From Parapusillimonas granuli (GTDB taxonomy: Bacteria; Pseudomonadota; Gammaproteobacteria; Burkholderiales; Burkholderiaceae_B): DNA of 64,000 nucleotides. Location of the stretch: the NCBI RefSeq assembly GCF_013416525.1, contig NZ_JACCEM010000004.1, positions 62,001 through 126,000 on the forward strand, read 5' to 3'. Numbering within the stretch: the first letter of the stretch is position 1; every line of letters begins with the position of its first letter. Under the pieces are notes generated by a model. It saw nothing but the letters and a program-made list of their open reading frames with translations. It was not told where the DNA came from and did not search any database. A program made the translations under genes and the position numbers. Of this stretch, positions 58,960 through 64,000 are shown one piece after another.

Positions 58960-60121
58960 CTTCTTCTACCACCTGCGGGCGCACAAGCTGCCGGTCTCGG
59001 TGCAAGAATACCTGACGCTGCTCGAGACGCTGCAAAGCGGCGTCATGCCTCCGACGGTCGACGACTTCTATCACCTCGCCCGCATGACGCTCGTCAAGAA
59101 CGAGACCTACTTCGATCGCTACGACCAGGCGTTCGGCAGCTTCTACCGCGCGGCCGAGGCGGCGCTGCCCGCCGGCAAGGACATCCCCCTGGAATGGCTG
59201 ATCAAGCAGTTCCAGAAGCAGCTCACGCCGGAGGAAAAGGCGGCTCTTGAAAAACACGGCTGGGACAAGCTGATGGAAATGTTCAAGCAGCGCCTGGAAG
59301 AACAGGAGGGCCGGCACGCCGGCGGCGGCAAATGGATAGGCACCGGCGGCTCCTCGCCCTTCGGGCACGGCGGCTATCACCCGGAAGGCATACGCTTGGG
59401 CGGGCCTTCCGCGGGCAACCGCAGCGCCGTCAAGGTCTGGGAAAAGCGCGAATACCGCGACTACGACGACCAGCAGGAATTGGGCACGCGCAATTTCAAG
59501 ATGGCTTTGCGGCGGCTGCGCCGCTTCGCGCGGGAAGGCGCCGAGCTCGAGCTCGACCTGGACGGCACCATCAGCAGCACCGCCCGCAATGCCGGCTTCC
59601 TCGACCTGCAAATGGTCCCGGAACGCCACAACACCGTCAAGGTGCTGATGCTGCTGGACGTCGGCGGCAGCATGGACGACCACATCGCCCGGGTCGAGGA
59701 GCTGTTTTCGGCGGCGCGCAGCGAATTCAGGCATCTGGAAGTGTTCTACTTCCACAACTGCCCGTACGAAATGCTCTGGCAGGACAACCGGCGGCGCCAC
59801 ACTGAGCGCTTCGATACCTGGGACATCCTGCGCAAGTACAACGAAGACTGGCGCCTGATCATCGTGGGCGACGCTACGATGAGCCCCTATGAAATCCTGC
59901 AGCCGGGCGGCTCGGTCGAGCACAACAACAAGGAAACAGGCGCGGCATGGATACAGCGCCTGCTCGAGAACTGGCCCAAGGCGGTGTGGCTGAACCCCGA
60001 ACCGGCGGCCTACTGGCAGTACCGGCAGTCCATCTCCATCATCCAGAACCTGATGGGCGGCCGGATGTTCGGCGTGACGGTCGACGGGCTCGAACAAGCC
60101 ATGCGGGTGCTGTCCAAATAA
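58949..60121 (+). CDS. VWA-domain protein, CoxE-like
   Basis: A 390-residue cytosolic protein. The C-terminal half is a von Willebrand A domain with a MIDAS of the form DVGGS (VLMLLDVGGSMDDH), and the N-terminal half carries a helical region ending in a Gly-rich linker (GGGKWIGTGGSSPFGHGG). It is the usual partner of MoxR ATPases, as with CoxE/CoxD or NorD/NorQ. The start at 58949 overlaps the acetyltransferase stop. Its target complex is not encoded nearby. Confidence 0.87.
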   Translation: MLIDFFYHLRAHKLPVSVQEYLTLLETLQSGVMPPTVDDFYHLARMTLVKNETYFDRYDQAFGSFYRAAEAALPAGKDIPLEWLIKQFQKQLTPEEKAALEKHGWDKLMEMFKQRLEEQEGRHAGGGKWIGTGGSSPFGHGGYHPEGIRLGGPSAGNRSAVKVWEKREYRDYDDQQELGTRNFKMALRRLRRFAREGAELELDLDGTISSTARNAGFLDLQMVPERHNTVKVLMLLDVGGSMDDHIARVEELFSAARSEFRHLEVFYFHNCPYEMLWQDNRRRHTERFDTWDILRKYNEDWRLIIVGDATMSPYEILQPGGSVEHNNKETGAAWIQRLLENWPKAVWLNPEPAAYWQYRQSISIIQNLMGGRMFGVTVDGLEQAMRVLSK

Positions 60122-60122
60122 G

Positions 60123-60149
60123 GGCCCGGCCGCCGCTTCGGCGCGGGCC
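60123..60149 (+). terminator. GC-rich hairpin after the VWA gene
   Basis: GGCCCG (60123-60128) and CGGGCC (60144-60149) enclose an inner CGCCG/CGGCG stem. No T-run follows, so any termination is weak or Rho-aided. Confidence 0.4.
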
Positions 60150-60202
60150 TTGTGGTAAAACAAGCTTTGCCTTCCTGGTCAACATAAAAGGAATTCGCGC
60201 GC

Positions 60203-62953
60203 ATGCTTGCCTTTCTTTCCCGTACCGTGTTTTATGCCGGCGCCCTGCTGCTCAGCACCACCCTGGTTTTCTCGGCCAGGGCCGTGGATCTCCCCGCCGG
60301 GGTCAGCGAAATCGCCTCCGTCGAAGGGGTGACCGAATACACGCTGCCCAATGGGCTGCGCATCCTGCTGGCGCCCGACGACTCCAAGCCGACCACCACC
60401 GCGAACATGACCTACAAGGTGGGGTCGCGCCACGAAAACTACGGGCAGACGGGCATGGCGCACCTGCTGGAACACCTGCTGTTCCGCGGCACGCCCACGT
60501 TGCGCAACGCGCTGGCCGAATTCTCCAAGCGCGGCCTGGCCGCCAACGGGTCCACCAATAGCGACCGCACCAACTACTACGCCAGCTTCGCGGCCGATCC
60601 CGACAACCTGGACTGGTATCTGCGCTGGCAGGCCGACGCCATGGTGAATTCGCTGATCGCCCGCGAAGACCTGGACTCCGAAATGACGGTGGTCCGCAAC
60701 GAAATGGAGCGCGGCGAGAACAACCCCTTCCAGGTGCTGCTGCAGCGCATGCAGGCCGTCGCGTTCCAGTGGCACAACTACGGCAAGTCCACGATAGGCG
60801 CGCGTTCCGACGTCGAGAACGTGGACATCGCCCAGCTCCAGGCTTTTTACCGGACCTACTACCAGCCCGACAATGCCGTGCTGATCGTCTCGGGCCGGTT
60901 CGACCCGGCTACGGTCCTCGCCATCGCCAGCGACGCGTTCGGCAAGATTCCCCGCCCGGAACGCAGCCTGCCTCCCGAATACACCGAAGAACCCGTGCAG
61001 GACGGCGAGCGCAAGGTGGTGCTGCGGCGCCAGGGCGGCAGCCCGCTGATCGCCGCCCTCTTCCATGCGCCGGCCGCCGCCGACCCCGACTTCGTCGCGC
61101 TGAACATGGGCGCGTCCATCCTGGCGGACACCCCGTCCGGCAGGCTCTACCACGCCTTGGTCGGCAATGGCCTGAGCTCCAGCGTGTTCGGGTTTGCATC
61201 CGGGCAGCGCCAGCCGGGCTATGTGTTTTTCGGCGCCCAGCTCGAAGAAGGCATGGACCAGGACAAGGCGCTGGCCGTCATGAACGAGACCCTGGATTCG
61301 GTGGCCAAACAGCCGTTCAAGCAGGACGAGCTGGACCGCATACGCAACAGATGGCTCACCAACTGGTCGCGCACCTATGCCAACCCGGCCGGCCTGGCGA
61401 GCGCCCTGTCGGAATCCGTGGGCGACGGCGACTGGCGGCTCTTCTTCCTGCAGCGGGACCGCGTGGAAAGCGTGAAGCTGGACGACGTCCAGCGCGTGAC
61501 CGCGGCTTATCTCCTGCCCAGCAATCGCACCAACGGCATGTACGTGCCGGGTGAAAGCCCGCAGCGCGCGCCGCGGCCCGGCGCCGTGGACCTGGATGCC
61601 GCGCTGAAGGATTACCGCGGCAAAGACACCGGCGCCGCGGCCACGGCCTTCGACCCCACGCCCGCCAACATCGACGCCACCACCGACCGCGCGCCGCTGG
61701 AACTGGCGAACGGCCCGGTCAAGCTCGCGCTGCTGTCCAAGCCGACGCGCGGCGACCGGGTCGAAGCCAAGCTGCTCGTGCAGTTCGGCAACGTGGATTC
61801 GCTGAAAGGCATGCGCACCATCTCGGAAGCCACCGCCGCCCTGCTCGCCCACGGCACCCGCAGCATGACGCGGCAGGAAATCGAAGACCGCTACAACGCG
61901 CTGCAAGCCGACGTCGATTTCGGAGGCGGCGCGGGCGTGGTGGCGGTGAGCATGTCGACCACGGGCGAAAACCTGCCCGAAGTCATCAAGCTGTCGCTGC
62001 ACATACTGCGCGAAGCCAGCTTCCCGGCGAAGGAACTGACCGAATACCAGCGGCAGGTCGGCACGGCCATCCGCAACGCCATGGCCGAGCCCGGCTCGCT
62101 GGCTTCGCGCGCCCTGGCCCGCCACGACAACCCCTGGCCGCGCGACGACGTCCGCTACACCCCGACCTTCGAAGAAGAGCTGGCCGCCGTGGCCGCCCTG
62201 ACGCCGGGGCAGCTCGAACAATTCCACAGCCGGTTTTACGGGGCGGGCACGGTCGCGTTCTCGGCGGTCGGCCAGTTCGACGCGCAAGCGGTGAAGACGG
62301 CGCTGCGCGGCGGCCTCGACGGCTGGCGCAAGGCGCCCGCCTACACGCGCGTACCGGACCCTTATCACGATGTCCCGCCGCAGGAGTTCCTCATCAATAC
62401 GCCGGACAAGGCGAATGCTTTCTATCTCGCCGCGCTGCCGCTGAAGCTGCAGGATACGGACGAGGACTACGCGGCGCTTTATCTGGCCAATTATCTGCTG
62501 GGCAGTTCCGAGACCTCGCGCCTGTGGACGCGCATCCGGGTCCAGGACGGGCTATCCTACGACGTGCGCAGCATGCTCGATGCGTCTTCCTTCGAGCCTT
62601 CCGGAAGCTGGTCCTTCTACGCCATCCACGCCCCCGAGAACACCCAGCGCCTGCGCGCGGCGATGGCGGCGGAGCTGGAACGCGTGGTCAAGGACGGGTT
62701 TACCGAAGACGAAGTCCGCGAAGGCATCACCGCATTGCTGAATTTCCGCAAGCTTGCGCGCACGCGGGACGGGGCGCTGGCGTCTACCTGGATCAATTAC
62801 ATGCAGCTGGACCGCAGCTTCGAGTGGTCGGCGCACATCGACCAGGCGTTGTCGGGATTGACGGCGCAGACGGTCAGCCAGGCGGTGCGGAAGCGGCTGG
62901 ATCCGGCTCGCCTCAGCGTCGCGATTGCGGCGGACCAGGCCAAGCAGCAGTAG
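60203..62953 (+). CDS. M16-family zinc metallopeptidase (two tandem halves)
   Basis: A 916-residue exported peptidase of the pitrilysin family. A signal peptide (residues 1-27) precedes the inverted zinc motif HLLEH (His87, Glu90, His91) and the downstream glutamate in MTVVRNEMERGENN. The second half lacks the motif and closes the chamber, as in two-domain M16 enzymes. It likely degrades peptides in the periplasm. GGAA is 9 bases before the ATG. It is convergent with dnaJ. Confidence 0.92.
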   Translation: MLAFLSRTVFYAGALLLSTTLVFSARAVDLPAGVSEIASVEGVTEYTLPNGLRILLAPDDSKPTTTANMTYKVGSRHENYGQTGMAHLLEHLLFRGTPTLRNALAEFSKRGLAANGSTNSDRTNYYASFAADPDNLDWYLRWQADAMVNSLIAREDLDSEMTVVRNEMERGENNPFQVLLQRMQAVAFQWHNYGKSTIGARSDVENVDIAQLQAFYRTYYQPDNAVLIVSGRFDPATVLAIASDAFGKIPRPERSLPPEYTEEPVQDGERKVVLRRQGGSPLIAALFHAPAAADPDFVALNMGASILADTPSGRLYHALVGNGLSSSVFGFASGQRQPGYVFFGAQLEEGMDQDKALAVMNETLDSVAKQPFKQDELDRIRNRWLTNWSRTYANPAGLASALSESVGDGDWRLFFLQRDRVESVKLDDVQRVTAAYLLPSNRTNGMYVPGESPQRAPRPGAVDLDAALKDYRGKDTGAAATAFDPTPANIDATTDRAPLELANGPVKLALLSKPTRGDRVEAKLLVQFGNVDSLKGMRTISEATAALLAHGTRSMTRQEIEDRYNALQADVDFGGGAGVVAVSMSTTGENLPEVIKLSLHILREASFPAKELTEYQRQVGTAIRNAMAEPGSLASRALARHDNPWPRDDVRYTPTFEEELAAVAALTPGQLEQFHSRFYGAGTVAFSAVGQFDAQAVKTALRGGLDGWRKAPAYTRVPDPYHDVPPQEFLINTPDKANAFYLAALPLKLQDTDEDYAALYLANYLLGSSETSRLWTRIRVQDGLSYDVRSMLDASSFEPSGSWSFYAIHAPENTQRLRAAMAAELERVVKDGFTEDEVREGITALLNFRKLARTRDGALASTWINYMQLDRSFEWSAHIDQALSGLTAQTVSQAVRKRLDPARLSVAIAADQAKQQ

Positions 62954-62959
62954 GCGGCG

Positions 62960-62977
62960 GGGGGCGGTTCCGCCCCC
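62960..62977. repeat. Short GC hairpin between M16 peptidase and dnaJ
   Basis: GGGGGCGG (62960-62967) and CCGCCCCC (62970-62977) almost abut and could fold as a 7-bp stem with a GTTC loop. It may end transcripts of the two convergent genes; T-runs are missing. Confidence 0.4.
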
Positions 62978-62992
62978 TTCCCGCCAAGCCGC

Positions 62993-64000
62993 TTACGAGA
63001 AGAACTTCTTCACCCGATCCGTCCAGGACTGGCTGTTCGGGGAGTGCTTTTCGCCCCCCTGCTGCAAAGAGACTTCGAACTGCCGGAGAATCTTCTTCTG
63101 TTCTTCACTGAGCCGCACCGGCGTCTCCACCGACACATGGCAATACAGGTCGCCGGGATAGCTGGCCCGCAAGCCGCGTATGCCCTTGCCTCGCAGCCGG
63201 AAGGTCTTCCCGCTTTGCGTGCCCTCCGGAATCGTGATCTGCCCGCGCCCCGTCAAAGTCGGCACTTCGAGTTCGCCGCCCAGCGCCGCGGTGGTGAAGG
63301 GAATCGTCAGTTCGCAATGCAGATCGTCGCCGTCCCGCTGGAATATCCCGTGCGGCTTCAGGTGGATCTCGACGTAGAGGTCTCCCGGAGGCCCGCCGTT
63401 CACGCCCGGCTCGCCGTTGCCGGCCGAACGGATGCGCATGCCGTCGTCGATGCCGGCCGGAATCTTCACCTGCAAGGTCTTGTTCTTGCGAACGCGGCCC
63501 ACGCCATCGCATGCCGTGCATGGATCGGTGATCTCCTTGCCCGTGCCGTGGCAGGTCGGGCAAGTCTGCTGGACGCTGAAGAAACCCTGCTGCATGCGCA
63601 CCGCGCCGCTGCCGTCGCAAGTATGGCAAGTCTTGGGATGCGTGCCGGGCTTGGAACCAGAGCCGTGGCAGACGTCGCAGCGCTCCCAGCTGGGCACGCG
63701 GATTTCCGTGTCGAATCCGTTGGCGGCCTGCTCCAGGCTGATGTCGAGCGTGTATTTGAGGTCGGCGCCCCGGTAGACCTGCGGGCCGCCGCCGCGACGC
63801 GCGGCGCCCCCGAAGATTTCACCGAAGATGTCACCAAAGGCATCGGCAAATCCGGCTCCGCCCATACCCCCGCCGCCCATGCCGGCATTGGGGTCGACGC
63901 CCGCGTGGCCGTACTTGTCGTAGGCGGCGCGTTTCTGCTCGTCGGACAGCATCTCGTAGGCCTCTTTGGCCTCTTTGAACTTTTCCTCGGCTTCCTTGCT
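62993..64000 (-). CDS. dnaJ: Chaperone protein DnaJ (C-terminal part; N-terminus outside the window)
   Basis: About 335 residues of the Hsp40 partner of DnaK. The visible part begins near the end of the J domain ([24 protein letters not shown]), then a Gly/Phe-rich linker, four zinc-binding repeats ([32 protein letters not shown]) and the substrate-binding C-terminal domains. The HPD motif lies beyond base 64000. Nothing unusual is seen. Confidence 0.96.
   Translation of the reverse strand, partial: SKEAEEKFKEAKEAYEMLSDEQKRAAYDKYGHAGVDPNAGMGGGGMGGAGFADAFGDIFGEIFGGAARRGGGPQVYRGADLKYTLDISLEQAANGFDTEIRVPSWERCDVCHGSGSKPGTHPKTCHTCDGSGAVRMQQGFFSVQQTCPTCHGTGKEITDPCTACDGVGRVRKNKTLQVKIPAGIDDGMRIRSAGNGEPGVNGGPPGDLYVEIHLKPHGIFQRDGDDLHCELTIPFTTAALGGELEVPTLTGRGQITIPEGTQSGKTFRLRGKGIRGLRASYPGDLYCHVSVETPVRLSEEQKKILRQFEVSLQQGGEKHSPNSQSWTDRVKKFFS

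Overview
The window is GC-rich, tightly packed bacterial chromosome, most like a betaproteobacterium of the Alcaligenaceae (Bordetella/Achromobacter type). This rests on three solo Bug-type tripartite-tricarboxylate receptors, a serS-rarA-lolA-ftsK / trxB-smr housekeeping block, IclR- and GntR-controlled catabolic clusters and a thiC gene under a TPP riboswitch. I see no insertion sequences, phage genes or CRISPR arrays.

Layout. (1) 1-1102: 5' part of an acetolactate synthase large-subunit gene behind a long leader with a terminator/antiterminator-like fold. (2) 1146-15570: a catabolic island: isocitrate-lyase-superfamily lyase, AcnA-like hydratase, hydantoinase-type amidohydrolase, isochorismatase-family amidase, COG0523 GTPase, two Bug receptors, a flavoprotein dehydrogenase, two MmgE/PrpD proteins and a GntR/FCD regulator. 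Copies of one operator (core GTCAAC/GTTGAC) lie over the promoters at both ends and in the middle of the island, so it looks like one regulon. (3) 15650-19548: FUSC membrane protein, YaaA, 3-hydroxybutyrate dehydrogenase. (4) 19782-22860: tRNA-Ser(CGA) and a P3B Mg2+ ATPase. (5) 22875-26767: IclR-controlled RraA-fold aldolase, SMP-30 lactonase, Bug receptor and NIPSNAP protein. (6) 26959-35549: small exported protein, GntR regulator, CoA-transferase, crotonase, ABC importer, PuuE/imidase-type hydrolase, alpha/beta hydrolase and an SDR that lacks its catalytic Tyr/Lys. (7) 35576-43031: serS, rarA, lolA, ftsK, trxB, smr. (8) 43228-45128: sdhC-sdhD-sdhB plus a CBS protein, with no sdhA. (9) 45266-51901: a complete N-type ATPase operon atpDCQRBEFAG. 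(10) 52029-64000: thiC with TPP riboswitch, an orphan antitoxin, icd, DUF1841, two cytochromes c, MoxR AAA/GNAT/VWA genes, an M16 peptidase and dnaJ (5' end outside the window).

How the parts fit. The first island reads as uptake of a carboxylate-rich compound, hydrolysis of a cyclic amide or ureide, then dehydrogenation, hydration and a retro-aldol (isocitrate-lyase type) split into central metabolites. The substrate cannot be read from sequence. The second and third catabolic clusters have a similar logic (transporter, ring-opening hydrolase, aldolase or CoA chemistry). The most unusual observations are the shared operator that bounds the first island, the flavoprotein-less succinate dehydrogenase operon next to the N-ATPase, and the SDR without catalytic residues.
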